Source of the DNA: Atrina japonica
Lineage: Eukaryota > Mollusca > Bivalvia > Pterioida > Pinnidae
Direction of reading: 5' to 3'
DNA length: 64,000 nt
NCBI GenBank assembly: GCA_030159075.1
Contig: BROG01000529.1
Span: forward strand, 124,001 to 188,000
Position numbers and translations under genes: made by a program. How positions within the stretch are numbered: position 1 is the first letter of the stretch; every line of letters starts with the position of its first letter. The notes under the pieces were generated by a model, which was not told the origin of the DNA, made no database searches, and worked only from the letters and a program-made list of their open reading frames with translations. Below, piece after piece: positions 27,201 through 33,808 of the stretch.

Positions 27201-27491
27201 ATCTTAGATTTCTTTTGAAGTATCGACAAAGAATCATTGATGTTAATTGAGGGATGAGAATTTAATTCCCCCTTTTTCAAAATTTTGTTACAATGTTAAA
27301 TCTTTATTTTCCCCATTTCCAGTGTAAATTTCAGTTGCTAGTTAGCAGTGATACATCATAAACTTGTGTTTTACAGATTGGCCAGAGGAACTACAAGATG
27401 CTCGTATTCACCAAGGAAAGAGCGAGCCTTAAAAATATACACAGATGACCACCCACCATCATCAAGTAATAAATTACCGGACCTGGACTGA
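168..27491 (+). CDS. USP47: USP47 deubiquitinase gene, 5'-truncated by the window (26 coding exons)
   Basis: Cysteine protease of the USP family that removes ubiquitin from proteins. In animals USP47 is known to bind the SCF component beta-TrCP and to stabilise DNA polymerase beta (mammals) and Tramtrack (fly). Seen here: 26 exons, all GT-AG, in continuous phase, about 1085 codons plus TGA at 27489-27491. Order: end of the zinc ribbon (CxxC pairs), core beta-strands ([16 protein letters not shown]), acidic Ser-rich insert, His box GGHYYAY, WYSFND box, coiled-coil-like Lys/Glu linker, several ubiquitin-like modules, a 234-codon Ser/Asp-rich disordered exon, then further ubiquitin-like modules ([34 protein letters not shown]) and a basic C-terminus ([13 protein letters not shown]). 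The length fits the last four-fifths of the roughly 1,300-1,400-residue family. The catalytic Cys box must be upstream of base 1. Family identification is from remembered conservation, with very high similarity across the whole length. Introns are 0.1-2.0 kb and full of repeats. Confidence 0.95.
421..510. mobile_element. MITE-B short palindromic element
   Basis: About 90-bp family with complementary ends TTAACTCATYMACCCCTRAA and a CAATGGACTCTTCTGTAAATC body. This copy has a changed right end (TGTATGAGTG). Confidence 0.75.
550..645 (+). CDS. USP47: USP47 exon b (zinc ribbon CEKC)
   Basis: Acceptor TTGCAG, donor GTAAGA at 646. Thirty-two codons, phase 0 to 0. Contains [16 protein letters not shown], the second Cys pair of the USP finger subdomain. 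Confidence 0.95.
1125..1352 (+). mobile_element. Interspersed non-autonomous element (family H), copy 1
   Basis: Shares a ...ACACGTGGGTTT..CCACAC..CACC..CAGCATCGAAG..GACGAG.. body and an AT-rich tail ending AAATAAAGTT with 13868-14062 and 50095-50235. SINE-like layout; no coding capacity. Confidence 0.5.
1172..1230. repeat. 30-bp tandem duplication
   Basis: Two copies of a 28-30-bp segment containing CCCTCTGATTGGTCAGCGG, inside an interspersed element (1125-1352) whose 3' part matches those at 13868-14062 and 50095-50235. Confidence 0.85.
1494..1591 (+). CDS. USP47: USP47 exon c (USP core strand)
   Basis: Acceptor TTACAG, donor GTAAAA at 1592; 98 bp, phase 0 to 2. Encodes [20 protein letters not shown], the most conserved core strand of this USP subgroup. 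Confidence 0.95.
2130..3120. other. Intron sequence without recognised feature
   Basis: Part of the intron between USP47 exons c and d. AT-rich; no repeat family, exon or RNA recognised. Confidence 0.5.
3144..3262 (+). CDS. USP47: USP47 exon d (acidic insert)
   Basis: Long T tract then GCAG acceptor, donor GTATCT at 3263; 119 bp, phase 2 to 1. Begins [19 protein letters not shown] and ends in an acidic Ser/Asp stretch. This insert in the catalytic domain is variable between species. Confidence 0.9.
3761..3972. mobile_element. MITE-like palindromic element with CTGTAAATCC ends
   Basis: Begins AACTGTAAATCCGG and ends GGATTTACAGTA, with complementary CGCGA-rich arms (TCGCGAAAAT). About 210 bp, no ORF; in the intron after USP47 exon d. 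Confidence 0.55.
4417..4532 (+). CDS. USP47: USP47 exon e (acidic insert, second part)
   Basis: Acceptor CTGCAG, donor GTACAT at 4533; 116 bp, phase 1 to 0. Reads [20 protein letters not shown] and then a Ser-rich run. The DEGIDEGI motif is shared with the family. Confidence 0.9.
5426..5505 (+). CDS. USP47: USP47 exon f (catalytic His box)
   Basis: Acceptor TTTTAG, donor GTAAGT at 5506; 80 bp, phase 0 to 2. Encodes [20 protein letters not shown]; the His codon at 5486-5488 is the general base of the catalytic triad. The exon's last 14 bases and its donor are duplicated 201 bp downstream (see findings). Confidence 0.95.
5492..5871 (+). repeat. Tandem duplication of exon-f end, donor and intron (201-bp period)
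   Basis: 5492-5670 and 5693-5871 align at about 90% identity. Each starts TATGCTTACATCAAGTAAGT, i.e. the last 14 bases of USP47 exon f plus the donor. The intervening 22 bp differ. Confidence 0.92.
5941..6122. mobile_element. MITE-D copy (TACAGTRAAACCTG ends)
   Basis: Starts TACAGTAAAACCTGCTATAG and ends TATACAGGTTTCACTGTA; body with TATAAAGGCCA repeats. Ends resemble Tc1/mariner-type non-autonomous elements (inference). Confidence 0.75.
6128..6482. mobile_element. MITE-C copy 1
   Basis: Family of about 335-400 bp with inverted ends TTAAAGGGRCATTAGCTGTG and GTACTTGATGTACAATAACA arms. This copy ends ACACAGCTAATGCCTCTTTAA. Confidence 0.78.
6769..6820 (+). CDS. USP47: USP47 exon g (catalytic Asn/Asp box)
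   Basis: Acceptor TCACAG, donor GTAAGA at 6821; 52 bp, phase 2 to 0. Encodes [17 protein letters not shown]; Asn-Asp at 6800-6805 is the third-residue region of the USP triad. Confidence 0.95.
7225..7301 (+). CDS. USP47: USP47 exon h
   Basis: Acceptor GCACAG, donor GTGAGA at 7302; 77 bp, phase 0 to 2. Reads [20 protein letters not shown], near the end of the USP catalytic domain. Confidence 0.94.
7661..7894. mobile_element. MITE-A copy 1
   Basis: Family with inverted ends TACTGTATAYCTGGAAATTT and CGCCC-rich arms, about 205-235 bp, no ORF. This copy runs from TATTGTATATCTGGAAATAT to CCAGTTATACAGTA. Confidence 0.8.
8203..8258 (+). CDS. USP47: USP47 exon i (end of USP domain)
   Basis: Acceptor TTTCAG, donor GTAAGA at 8259; 56 bp, phase 2 to 1. 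[18 protein letters not shown]: the NAYML(M/I)Y strand closes the USP domain. Confidence 0.94.
8268..8650. mobile_element. MITE-E copy 1
   Basis: Family starting AATCTTACATTGGTGTGTGA, with GGATAAGGAAATCTCCAC and GTGGTAAGAATCTG, and ending with a GTGTGGACAGAGAAATTCTG...AAAATGGTAGATA arm. It begins 10 bp after the exon-i donor. Confidence 0.7.
9001..9088. mobile_element. MITE-B copy
   Basis: ACCCCTAAAGACACATTTGG through GAAGAGTCAAATG to AGGTCGATGAGATAA; opposite orientation to the copy at 421. Confidence 0.75.
9190..9302 (+). CDS. USP47: USP47 exon j (Lys/Glu-rich linker)
   Basis: Acceptor TTATAG, donor GTGAAA at 9303; 113 bp, phase 1 to 0. Reads [20 protein letters not shown] then [10 protein letters not shown], probably a helix or coiled coil after the catalytic domain. 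Confidence 0.93.
9761..9965. mobile_element. MITE-A copy 2
   Basis: TACTGTACACCCAGAATTTT to TTTCCAGTTATACAGTA, with CGCCC arms. Confidence 0.8.
10066..10293 (+). mobile_element. SINE-1 copy 1
   Basis: tRNA-derived SINE family: tRNA-like head (A-box-like GGCTGAGTGGTTAGAGCATC, B-box-like GGGTTCGAGTCCC), body CTAAGCTGATTTTGTGAGAA and CTCCACCATTAAAACTGGCT, tail GTGTGGCATAAAACACC. In this copy the head is diverged (GTGCGGGTTGGAGTCC). Confidence 0.72.
10522..10609. mobile_element. MITE-B copy
   Basis: CATTCACCCCTAAAGACACA to TTTTTCAGGGGTTAATGAG; about 100 bp before USP47 exon k. Confidence 0.8.
10707..10811 (+). CDS. USP47: USP47 exon k (first ubiquitin-like module)
   Basis: Acceptor TTTCAG, donor GTTTGT at 10812; 105 bp, phase 0 to 0. 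Reads [20 protein letters not shown], then [15 protein letters not shown], like the first ubiquitin-like fold of USP47. Confidence 0.93.
11548..11755 (+). CDS. USP47: USP47 exon l
   Basis: Acceptor TTTTAG, donor GTAAGC at 11756; 208 bp, phase 0 to 1. Contains [20 protein letters not shown] and [19 protein letters not shown], both family hallmarks. Confidence 0.95.
13248..13363 (+). CDS. USP47: USP47 exon m
   Basis: Acceptor TTACAG, donor GTAGGT at 13364; 116 bp, phase 1 to 0. Reads [20 protein letters not shown] and ends SEFKDIVSE. Its 3' end plus donor is duplicated in tandem just downstream; the copied donor has lost its GT. Confidence 0.94.
13327..13424 (+). repeat. 49-bp tandem duplication across the exon-m donor
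   Basis: Copy 1 (13327-13375) includes the last 37 bases of USP47 exon m and its donor GTAGGT; copy 2 (13376-13424) differs at a few positions, and its donor GT is AT. Confidence 0.93.
13868..14062 (+). mobile_element. Interspersed element family H, copy 2
   Basis: Same body as 1125-1352, with the GTAAAATAAATAAGG tail 40 bp before USP47 exon n; the acceptor lies just beyond the tail. Confidence 0.5.
14100..14219 (+). CDS. USP47: USP47 exon n
   Basis: Acceptor TTACAG, donor GTAAAT at 14220; 40 codons, phase 0 to 0. Contains [20 protein letters not shown] and AEGFFKSNK, strongly conserved. Confidence 0.95.
14538..14661 (+). CDS. USP47: USP47 exon o
   Basis: Acceptor TTTCAG, donor GTAAGT at 14662; 124 bp, phase 0 to 1. 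Reads [20 protein letters not shown] then [19 protein letters not shown]. Confidence 0.94.
14752..14920. mobile_element. MITE-D copy
   Basis: TGTACAGTCAAAAATTGTCT with TATAAAGGCCACTC, to ACAAATTTGACTGTA. Confidence 0.65.
15567..15779. mobile_element. MITE-B long form
   Basis: About 213-bp variant: TTAACTCATTGACC... with an internal GTTCACCCCTGAATTACGAC and end CACAGGGGTTGATGTAA. Same ends as the 90-bp form with extra internal sequence. Confidence 0.7.
16112..16512. mobile_element. MITE-C copy 2
   Basis: CTTAAAGGGACATTAGCTGT to CCACAGCTAAAACCCCTTG; ends 65 bp before USP47 exon p. Confidence 0.8.
16577..17278 (+). CDS. USP47: USP47 exon p (long disordered Ser/Asp region)
   Basis: Acceptor TAAAAG after a T-rich tract, 702 bp, phase 1 to 1. 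Encodes a Ser-, Asp-, Glu- and Pro-rich low-complexity segment (for example [19 protein letters not shown] and [13 protein letters not shown]), equivalent in position to the acidic disordered insert of vertebrate USP47 but poorly conserved. Two strong donors keep the same phase: GTAAGT at 17216 and GTAAGT at 17279. I chose the distal one because [15 protein letters not shown] looks like the family's YFKAEPY-type lead-in to the next module. The proximal one would drop 21 codons. A 46-bp minisatellite starts at the distal donor. Confidence 0.88.
17279..18800 (+). repeat. 46-bp minisatellite starting at the exon-p donor
   Basis: About 30 units of 46 bp (longer, diverged units at the left). Each contains TAAGTAAGAAATTG, a TTTTAGAGTTTGGATA core and GCAGGTGCTCTACAATA. 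The exon-p donor ACAGTAAGTAATAAAT is the left-most, diverged relative. Subtypes (GATAGCAGG, GATATCTGG) alternate in blocks, and one longer segment with TTTTTTTGAGAGG recurs at about 18180 and 18700, indicating higher-order duplication. Confidence 0.95.
19193..19284 (+). CDS. USP47: USP47 exon q (ubiquitin-like module)
   Basis: Acceptor ATTAG after a T tract, donor GTATGT at 19285; 92 bp, phase 1 to 0. Reads [20 protein letters not shown], a highly conserved family segment. Confidence 0.95.
19338..19850. repeat. About 20-bp minisatellite
   Basis: More than 20 imperfect units of TGACATTTTGACTGATGTA type, starting about 50 bp after the exon-q donor and ending 65 bp before exon r. Open on the minus strand only because of repetition. 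Confidence 0.9.
19915..19995 (+). CDS. USP47: USP47 exon r
   Basis: Acceptor TTACAG, donor GTAGGA at 19996; 27 codons, phase 0 to 0: [20 protein letters not shown]. Confidence 0.95.
20195..20700. repeat. Minisatellite of AAAAGTGCTTGAAAAACACT type
   Basis: Roughly 18-40-bp units built on CCTTGAAAAGTGCTTGAA and GAAAAGTCCTGG; best ordered at 20505-20690. It lies in the intron before USP47 exon s. Confidence 0.85.
20800..20880 (+). CDS. USP47: USP47 exon s
   Basis: Acceptor TTTCAG, donor GTGAGT at 20881; 27 codons, phase 0 to 0: [20 protein letters not shown], among the best-conserved stretches. Confidence 0.95.
20887..21107. mobile_element. MITE-A copy 3
   Basis: ATTGTATACCTGCAATTTTT to GTCCAGGTATACAGTA; starts 7 bp after the exon-s donor, so the insertion is right beside the splice site. 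Confidence 0.82.
21223..21391. mobile_element. MITE-D2 copy (GAGAGACCAC body)
   Basis: TACAGTAAAACCTGTCTTGA to AGACTAGTGTCACTGTA; subfamily with TTGAGAGACCAC and TTTCAGTGGCAGATGG. Confidence 0.75.
21734..21879. mobile_element. MITE-D copy
   Basis: ATTCAGTAAAACTTGCATTA to AAAAGTTTGACTGTATT, with TTTATAAAGGCCACCT. Confidence 0.7.
22266..22381 (+). CDS. USP47: USP47 exon t
   Basis: Acceptor TGTAG, donor GTGGGT at 22382; 116 bp, phase 0 to 2: [20 protein letters not shown] and onward. Confidence 0.94.
22405..22540. mobile_element. MITE-D-like fragment
   Basis: TACAGTCTAACCTGCCTTAG start, then GTGACT-type half-repeats (CTTATGCGGCC, CTTATGCAACT); no clear right end. Confidence 0.45.
23431..23549 (+). 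CDS. USP47: USP47 exon u
   Basis: Acceptor TTTCAG, donor GTAAGA at 23550; 119 bp, phase 2 to 1: [20 protein letters not shown] then [11 protein letters not shown]. Confidence 0.95.
23567..23935. mobile_element. MITE-E copy 2
   Basis: TAGAATCTTACATGGGTGTG to GTCTGTTCAAGTCGGGAGAA; begins about 18 bp after the exon-u donor. Confidence 0.72.
24028..24158 (+). CDS. USP47: USP47 exon v
   Basis: Acceptor CTTCAG, donor GTAAGT at 24159; 131 bp, phase 1 to 0: [20 protein letters not shown] then [11 protein letters not shown] minisatellite starts within about 20 bp of the donor. Confidence 0.95.
24170..24672. repeat. About 27-bp minisatellite next to the exon-v donor
   Basis: Around 18 diverged units of GGTTTTTCATGGTAACTG then TAAAATTT type, starting 12 bp inside the intron. 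Many units hold ATGGTAAC or ATGGTAAA, which resemble a donor. Confidence 0.88.
24965..25065. mobile_element. SINE fragment with intact B box
   Basis: CTCACCTCTGGTTCGAATCC then CGCTAGGGTTATTTCGAATT and an A-rich ATCAAAATCAAAAATCAAA tail. Flanked by AAACAGCTTCCA on both sides (24966-24977 and 25065-25076), consistent with a target-site duplication. Confidence 0.7.
25381..25428 (+). CDS. USP47: USP47 exon w
   Basis: Acceptor CTTCAG, donor GTGAGT at 25429; 16 codons, phase 0 to 0: [16 protein letters not shown]. Confidence 0.94.
25502..25684. mobile_element. MITE-D2 copy
   Basis: GTACATTGGAACCAGTCTTG to GATAGGTTCCACTGTATA. Confidence 0.72.
25978..26182. mobile_element. MITE-A copy 4
   Basis: TACTGTATACCTGGAATTTT to GTCCAGGTATACAATA; 55 bp before USP47 exon x. 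Confidence 0.82.
26238..26368 (+). CDS. USP47: USP47 exon x
   Basis: Acceptor TTGTAG, donor GTATTC at 26369; 131 bp, phase 0 to 2: [20 protein letters not shown] then [17 protein letters not shown], strongly conserved. Confidence 0.95.
26695..27030. repeat. Diverged minisatellite (GGTCAGGGGCTTTGGTAGAT type)
   Basis: About eight to nine imperfect units of 33-38 bp, each GGGCTTTGGTAGATAT plus ATGACCCCTG, in the intron before USP47 exon y. Confidence 0.8.
27107..27178 (+). CDS. USP47: USP47 exon y (Lys/Glu helix)
   Basis: Acceptor TTACAG, donor GTGATA at 27179; 72 bp, phase 2 to 2: [20 protein letters not shown]. Confidence 0.93.
27377..27491 (+). CDS. USP47: USP47 last coding exon z with stop
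   Basis: Acceptor TTACAG; phase 2 in; ends with TGA at 27489-27491. Reads [20 protein letters not shown] and ends NKLPDLD. The YSPRKE(R/K)ALKIY motif is the family's C-terminal signature. Confidence 0.95.
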
Positions 27492-28103
27492 CTCTGACAG
27501 CCTTTCTCTAACCTCTTGAATATCATAACAGACCTGAATAGAAGCTTCTTGTGTGCGAGTTGATTTGCTGCATGTAAAAAAAAAAAAACAATGCAAGATG
27601 TGTTCTTCATTTGATAGGTCAATCTGTAGTTATGGCAACAGGAGGCAACTAATACTGAATCATCTTGAAGAAAAAGGATAGAAATGAAGATTATAAAGAG
27701 GACAAAACTTCATCATGATAAATGTACAAGTGAAAAACAAACATTAGAATGGTGGCCATTCATGAGTAATCATTAATTTGCTTGAAATGAAAATGATTGA
27801 TTTGCATTGGGAAAGTGAATGATCCAAGTGATTAGTGTAAATAATTGGTCATGTGATTTGTGTAAATGGCTGATCAGGAGACTTCTGTAAAGAACTTAAC
27901 TTGTAATCTCTGTAGAGAACTGATGGTGTAATTTGAGAGTTGATCGTGTGATTCATGTAAAAAAAATTATCACATTTTTATTCTGGGTGTAAATTTCTAT
28001 CAAGTGTACATGGAGTCTGTGCTTAACCCTAATTCTCACTCTGGTACCCTGTCTATCATTATTGATACATTTCTTTATATAAATGTGTGTCATATATGAT
28101 ACA

Positions 28104-28440
28104 TGGGTACTACAGGATTATTAGTGTGACCTAGTCATGCAGGTACCACAATCATCGAGTATCTCCTTGTATCTAGGACAGCCATTTCTACAGCCTTATA
28201 TAGATTGAGAATATGAAAAATGGGTACTAGAGGGTTATTAGTATGACCTAGTCATCCAGGTACCATAATCATCACAGTATCTTCTTGCATCTAGGACTGC
28301 CACTTCTGTAGTGTTGTATAGAGGGAGAATATGATCTGTGGGTACTAGAGGGTTATTAGTATGACCTAGTAATCCAGCTGCCATAATCATCAGAGCATTT
28401 TCTTGCATCTAGGACTGCCACTTCTGTAGCGCTGTATAGA
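28104..28440. repeat. Three tandem 117-bp repeats in the USP47 3' flank
   Basis: Units start TGGGTACTA at 28104, 28221 and 28339 and share GACCTAGTCATCCAGGTACC and ATCTAGGACTGCCACTTCTG. Identity is roughly 80-90%. Confidence 0.9.
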
Positions 28441-30816
28441 AATTTTATAGTATTAGAGTGATCTAAATGATTTACTGTAATACAACATATTGTTACCTAT
28501 GTATTCATGTCTGATGTCGTAAAAAAAGATCGTTTTATATTTGGAAAAATCTAAAAGTGTTAAAAACTGCATGTTAGAAAAATTGTGATTTACCATAAAT
28601 AGTCAAGGTCATGAATGAGAAATTTGAGTCAGCACTCTTGTGTAAACCTTGATATGTATGTGACTCAACATGAGCTGGCGGTTTATGGAGTTAGATGAGA
28701 AGGTTTTTTTCGTTAAATTTTCAGATATTTACTTTTATTTTATACATAATTATAAACTCTGTAATTTCATATCAGTGAGAAATGGTAGATTGGCAGTGTT
28801 TAATGCAATTTCATATCGGTAGGTAATAGTGGACTGACACTGTTGCATCTAGCTATGCATAGTAGTCATATTTCGATTCATATATGAACAGTTTGTACGA
28901 TTAAGTGCTTAACTACGATGAAGTGAGGCTGCCTGCATTTTTCTCTGAAGTTGCATACAATTATGACAAACCCTAATGGAATGAAACAACTCGAAAATGG
29001 TCTATTTCAGTGACAAGTTTTTCATTATAAACCCCCTGGGGGTACATTATTATTGATGTGTATGACTCCCTCTTAAAAACAATAAAAAAATACATTAATG
29101 ATATTTCTTTACGAAGGATCTCATGTTAATAATGATTGTAGCCTGCCTTGTTACATTTTACTGATGTGATACTAGAGAACTGTAATAAAATTGTTTAAAA
29201 GCATGTGTATAGCAGGTATGTATGATTTAAGAGGAAGAGATGTATGTTGTTCTGTGGTACAGGTAGGAAGTGATGATTAATAGAGACGGAATTGTTTCGT
29301 GTGATTTTTAGCTCGCTAGAAAGCTAATGCTATACCCCAAACGTCGTCCTCGTTGTCCATGGTCAAACTTTAACTTGGCCCATATCTTTTTAACCGCAAG
29401 GGACAGGGCTTTGACGTACAGTGCCAGAATAATCATGGTATTAGAAGCATGTGATTAGAGGCCATTTGTTGACATGACTTACATGTGGTTTTTAGGTAAT
29501 TTATGACCATTTACCAAAAGTAATTATACAAAATATATATAGTCCATAGAATAAGGTGACATTTTTAAGATAATCTGATGCCCTCTATAAACATATTACA
29601 TTTTCATCACTATCAAATTCAAACATGTTCGAGGATGAACAATAATTATCCCAGGCCATTTGAAGAAATTTGTTAGACTAACGACATGGACATCTTTTAG
29701 ATTAAGACTTATTTTAATGCACCATGTGAACTCCCAAGTTTCATAGACTGACATGTCGGAGTAATAACTGTCTTTAAGACTTCTGTGATAGATTATGGTT
29801 GATTTTGTTTTGATAAGCATATATATACATTTCCCAAAACCTGTTATAAATTTTGTGACCACATCCTTATTCCCTCCATTGATCTCGGTTGATCCTTGCT
29901 GTTAATATTGTCTGCATGTCTAACATTGAACTCGGCACATCAGCATAAATCACTGATTTCAGTGTGGAAACTAGACTACTCTTTTTGGCTCGATCAAATC
30001 TCGAATTATTTACGACAGTCAAACTCCATGTTGTACCTTTGAATATGCATACAACTCTAGGATTGGGTACAGAGTTACAAGAAAGGACATTTGACAGAGT
30101 TGTTACATATTTACATGTATTGTGTGTTTGTATACTAAAATCCATGTAACCTGGCAGAGTGGAGTCTAGTGAAGCCTTTCTTTACCTGGACAAGTTTAAG
30201 TTTCAGGTAAAACATTAGAATTACACAGGCAAGAGTTATCGTTCCTACTTATCATCACACGTATGGTTATCCAGTTAACCTGCCCGGGCAAGTAATGTGA
30301 ATCTGACGATATTAATCTAATTGAGCATGTGTACTTTTATATTGTAGATGTCAACTGGTAGTTGAAAAAGAGGACTGCCGTACCATAAATGTGTGACTAC
30401 ATCTACCGTAATGTCCTCAAGAAAAGTACAGGCGTAACTTCGTTTTAGCATGTATTTATAACCTGCCCTCCCCCTCAAGTATCCACATGGAATGATTTTT
30501 ACAGTAACATCTATAGTCATCTATAACATCTTTTTTCCATAGTTTTGGAACAACCTAATGGGTCTTTAGCACTGCCTTTTAAATCAAATCATAGATTCTA
30601 TCTTGATATCCGAGTGCCACTTTCAGTTTTCTAGTCACCTAAGACATACACTTGATCCCTTACTCACAAATATTGGCTTTGGGATTGTGGGGACATTTGA
30701 CCTAGTTCAAGTTTCATCTGTTGAAGCTGCAATTCTTTGATCAAAATTGGACATTCATCTCTGCTGCCTGTTAGGATTTTATATTTAAGAGTTTATTTTC
30801 ATTTTCTTGTGTAGTA
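28441..30816. other. AT-rich USP47 3' flank without recognised gene
   Basis: Only candidate poly(A) signals and a fragment at about 29310-29425 (GGGACAGGGCTTTGAC) that resembles a decayed repeat also present at 6935-7075. No coding evidence. Confidence 0.45.
29184..29189 (+). promoter_or_regulatory. Candidate poly(A) signal AATAAA
   Basis: Canonical hexamer 1.7 kb after the USP47 stop, with another AATAAA 100 bp upstream. Alternative candidate at 31192-31197. Inference only. Confidence 0.3.
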
Positions 30817-30907
30817 TTAACTCATCAACCCCTGAAAAAACATTGGACTCTTCTGTAAATCAAGGACTTAGACCAGTCCAAATGTGTCTTTAGGGGTAAA
30901 TGGGTTA
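30817..30907. mobile_element. MITE-B copy
   Basis: TTAACTCATCAACCCCTGAA to TTTAGGGGTAAATGGGTTAA. Confidence 0.82.
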
Positions 30908-31191
30908 AATATTAGAATCTTTTGATCACCTTGTGAATGAATGTAAGTGTAAAGGGTGAGAGTTTCTCTGCAATGTTAAGTGTACAAATGATTGTGTACA
31001 TACAAAATCTTTTAATGTATACTTTGTCACAATGGCTAGAAAATGTATATATGTAACCATTCTCAAGTACAAACATTTTTACAACATGTCCTTCAGAGGG
31101 ACCTGTTGACCTATATCTGTAGATGTTCATTGCTTTATTAACTTATGATATGGATGAACAAATGATGTTCTGACATGTTGATTCTCAAGGA

Positions 31192-31197
31192 AATAAA
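31192..31197 (+). promoter_or_regulatory. Candidate distal poly(A) signal AATAAA
   Basis: AATAAA followed within 30 bp by TG/GT-rich sequence (GATGTTGACTATCTGTTG), the usual layout of a cleavage site. If used, the USP47 3' UTR is about 3.7 kb. Confidence 0.35.
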
Positions 31198-31336
31198 AGT
31201 ATGAGTACTGATGTTGACTATCTGTTGTACGTTTACGGATCATCAGTGCTGGTTCCAGATCTGCTGGAACTTGGACTGGTCCAAGTCACTGATTAACAGC
31301 AAAGTCAATGCCTTTAAGTAAATTTTTACGTGTTAT

Positions 31337-31877
31337 AGTTCAAGGATAAGGCCACCACTTTATAGTTCAAAGATAAGGCCACCACTTTATAGTTCAAGGA
31401 TAAGGTCACCACTTTACAGTTCAAGGATAAGGTCACCACTTTATAGTTCAAGGATAAGGCCACCACTTTATAGTTCAAGGATAAGGCCACCACTTTAGAG
31501 TTCAAGGATAAGGCCACCACTTTATAGTTCAAGGGTAAGGCCACCACTTTAGAGTTCAAGGATAAGGCCACCACTTTATAGTTCAAGGGTAAGGCCACCA
31601 CTTTATAGTTCAAGGATAAGGTCACCACTTTATAGTTCAAGGATAAGGTCACCACTTTATAGTTCAAGGATAAGGTCACCACTTTACAGTTCAAGGATAA
31701 GGTCACCACTTTACAGTTCAAGGATAAGGTCACCACTTTATAGTTCAAGGATAAGGTCACCACTTTACAGTTCAAGGATAAGGTCACCACTTTACAGTTC
31801 AAGGATAAGGCCACCACTTTACAGTTCAAGGATAAGGCCACCACTTTATAGTTCAAGGATAAGGTCACCACTTTATA
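31337..31877. repeat. 27-bp minisatellite, about 20 units
   Basis: Very regular units of AGTTCAAGGATAAGGYCACC plus ACTTTAY; variants at two or three positions only. The 27-bp unit gives an open minus-strand frame of 9-residue repeats. Lies in the intergenic interval after USP47. Confidence 0.95.
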
Positions 31878-31895
31878 ACGGAGATACATGTACTG

Positions 31896-32169
31896 TTAAA
31901 GGGACATTAGCTGTGTTTACCCCCCAAAATTCTTTTTCTACTTTTACTTCTTGTACTTGATGTATGATAACAAATAAAAGCTATACACCGACATAAACAT
32001 TTTATATTCCTATGTATTTTGTGAAAATAACATCAGGACCTGTGTGGTATCCATATACAAATAGTAAGGTTGAGTTTTGAAATTGCAAGTGAAAAAGTAC
32101 CAAACCTGGGTTTCTCAAGCAATTTCGACAAAATATATTGGAATTAAGAATTTTATGCCTGTGTATCTA

Positions 32170-32200
<31 letters not shown>

Positions 32201-32290
32201 TTTTGTTATTGTACATGTACATCAATGTAAGTAGCAAAAAGAAGGAAAAATATTTTTGGAAAAAAAAACCCACAGCTAATGGCCCTCTAA
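31896..32290. mobile_element. MITE-C copy 3
   Basis: TTAAAGGGACATTAGCTGTG to CACAGCTAATGGCCCTCTAA; abuts the 27-bp minisatellite. Confidence 0.82.
32167..32202. repeat. (CT)n microsatellite
   Basis: About 36 bp of near-pure CT inside a MITE-C copy. Confidence 0.9.
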
Positions 32291-32956
32291 GTGTGGCAAA
32301 AAACATTAATAAAACATTTGAAATAATGATAGTTCGGTGGTTCCCGTCATAAAATGAAATGTACAAGTTCCTATATATCTTGTTTTAGTTTTTATTATTG
32401 TCAAAAAAAAATCATACAAACATTAAAATGACCAAAATCACCAAATTCATTTAATACTCAAGCTCAACTTTTATTTCATTATTTTGCCTATAAAATTGTT
32501 TATAAAACTTTTGGATTTTAGTGATTAGGAAACATATTATGATTTTTAATCATTTACATATAAATTTTTGCGTCACACTTATGATTTTTCTGTAAAAAAT
32601 GAATAAATATGTTGATTATGGTACTCAAGATTTGAGTACGTACTCAAACATTTTTTTAATATTTCTGAAGTTTTCTTCAAATGAGCAATTATTTTTATCA
32701 TTATTTACAATTGTATGCCATCAATATACAAACATGTCCAGTTACAGAATGAAGTTTGCCTGTTTTTACGTGAAATGTTACCAGAGCTTGAGTACTGAGT
32801 AAATCGGGTGACTTCAGGCCCAGTTTAAATCTGAAAATGTAAGTGACACAAAAAATGCTATTATAGTTAGTAATGGACAAGCACCCCTAATACATCTAGG
32901 CTCATTTTTTTCTCCAAAGCCTGATTAATATGCAGATTATCTGAGAAATTTATAAC

Positions 32957-33047
32957 TTAGACTCATCAACCCCTGAAAAAAATGGACTGTTCTATAAATC
33001 AATGACTTAGACCAGTCCAAATGTGTCCCTAGGGGGGAATGAGTTAT
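32957..33047. mobile_element. MITE-B copy
   Basis: GACTCATCAACCCCTGAAAA to CCTAGGGGGGAATGAGTTA. Confidence 0.78.
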
Positions 33048-33390
33048 ATAATGAACTGTCAGACTCATAAATGCATACAACCTATACATACAACCTGTTG
33101 CATTTTTTAATGCCAGGATATAAAAAAAAATTGTATTTAGGCTTTAATTAAAAAATATACAAAAATATAACCAAGCATAGCAATACATTGTAACAGCACA
33201 AACAAATAAATTCATGTACATTTTGTTCAAGGTGAGTTTAGCAATAACAACCATGTTTTGTACCAGTTTAACCATACTGTTGGTGATCTACTAGACCACC
33301 CCCTTCCTAGCCAATATAGCCTACATACTTGCCATGAGACAAAATGGTCGTATGATAGCAAAGTATGAAGTCTCTCACTTAAAAAATTAA

Positions 33391-33670
33391 TACAATCTTA
33401 TATGGGTGTGTGGAGTGGATAAGGAAATCTCCACCCGAGTGGTAAGAATCTATTGTCCAATCCGAGGGTTTCCCTGAGATTTCCCTTCGCATTCAACACG
33501 CTCACTTTCGTTATCAAATTAAAACTTGTATTCTCAACACATAAACGTCTTTCGTTATCAAATTAAATTGTAAGGTCACAGTGCGTGTAACTTGTCGACA
33601 CCCTAGGCTGTGAACAGAGAAATTCGAGCTGGTCAAAATGACAGATATGCCTGTCCATGGTGAGAGAATA
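33391..33670. mobile_element. MITE-E copy 3
   Basis: ACAATCTTATATGGGTGTGT to TGCCTGTCCATGGTGAGAGA, internally shortened. Confidence 0.7.
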
Positions 33671-33775
33671 ATAGAATCTAACATGGTTCTGATAAATGGA
33701 CAAGGAAAAGTCAACCTGAATAGTAAGAGTGGTTATCGAATCCGAGGTTTTCCCTAGGATTTGTCCTCCAGGCTA
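33669..33775. mobile_element. MITE-E copy 4 (left fragment)
   Basis: TAGAATCTAACATGGTTCTG with GTAAGAGTGGTTATCGAATC; directly follows copy 3, so a tandem or nested insertion. Confidence 0.6.
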
Positions 33776-33808
33776 TTACCAAAAAAAAAAAAAAAAAAAA
33801 ATTTTCCT

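Larger units (their letters stand above)
27492..31215 (+). other. USP47: Probable USP47 3' UTR and downstream flank
   Basis: No coding exon is visible after the stop. AATAAA-type signals occur at 29081, 29184 and 31192; the last is followed by a GT-rich stretch. Which is used cannot be told from sequence. It contains a three-fold 117-bp repeat at 28104-28440 and one MITE-B copy. Otherwise AT-rich with nothing recognisable. Confidence 0.4.

Noticed and set aside
31326..31889. 187-residue minus-strand frame of KVVALSLNY-type repeats
   Set aside because: It coincides exactly with the 27-bp minisatellite; a 27-bp unit without stops is open in a frame by construction. No splice or start context.
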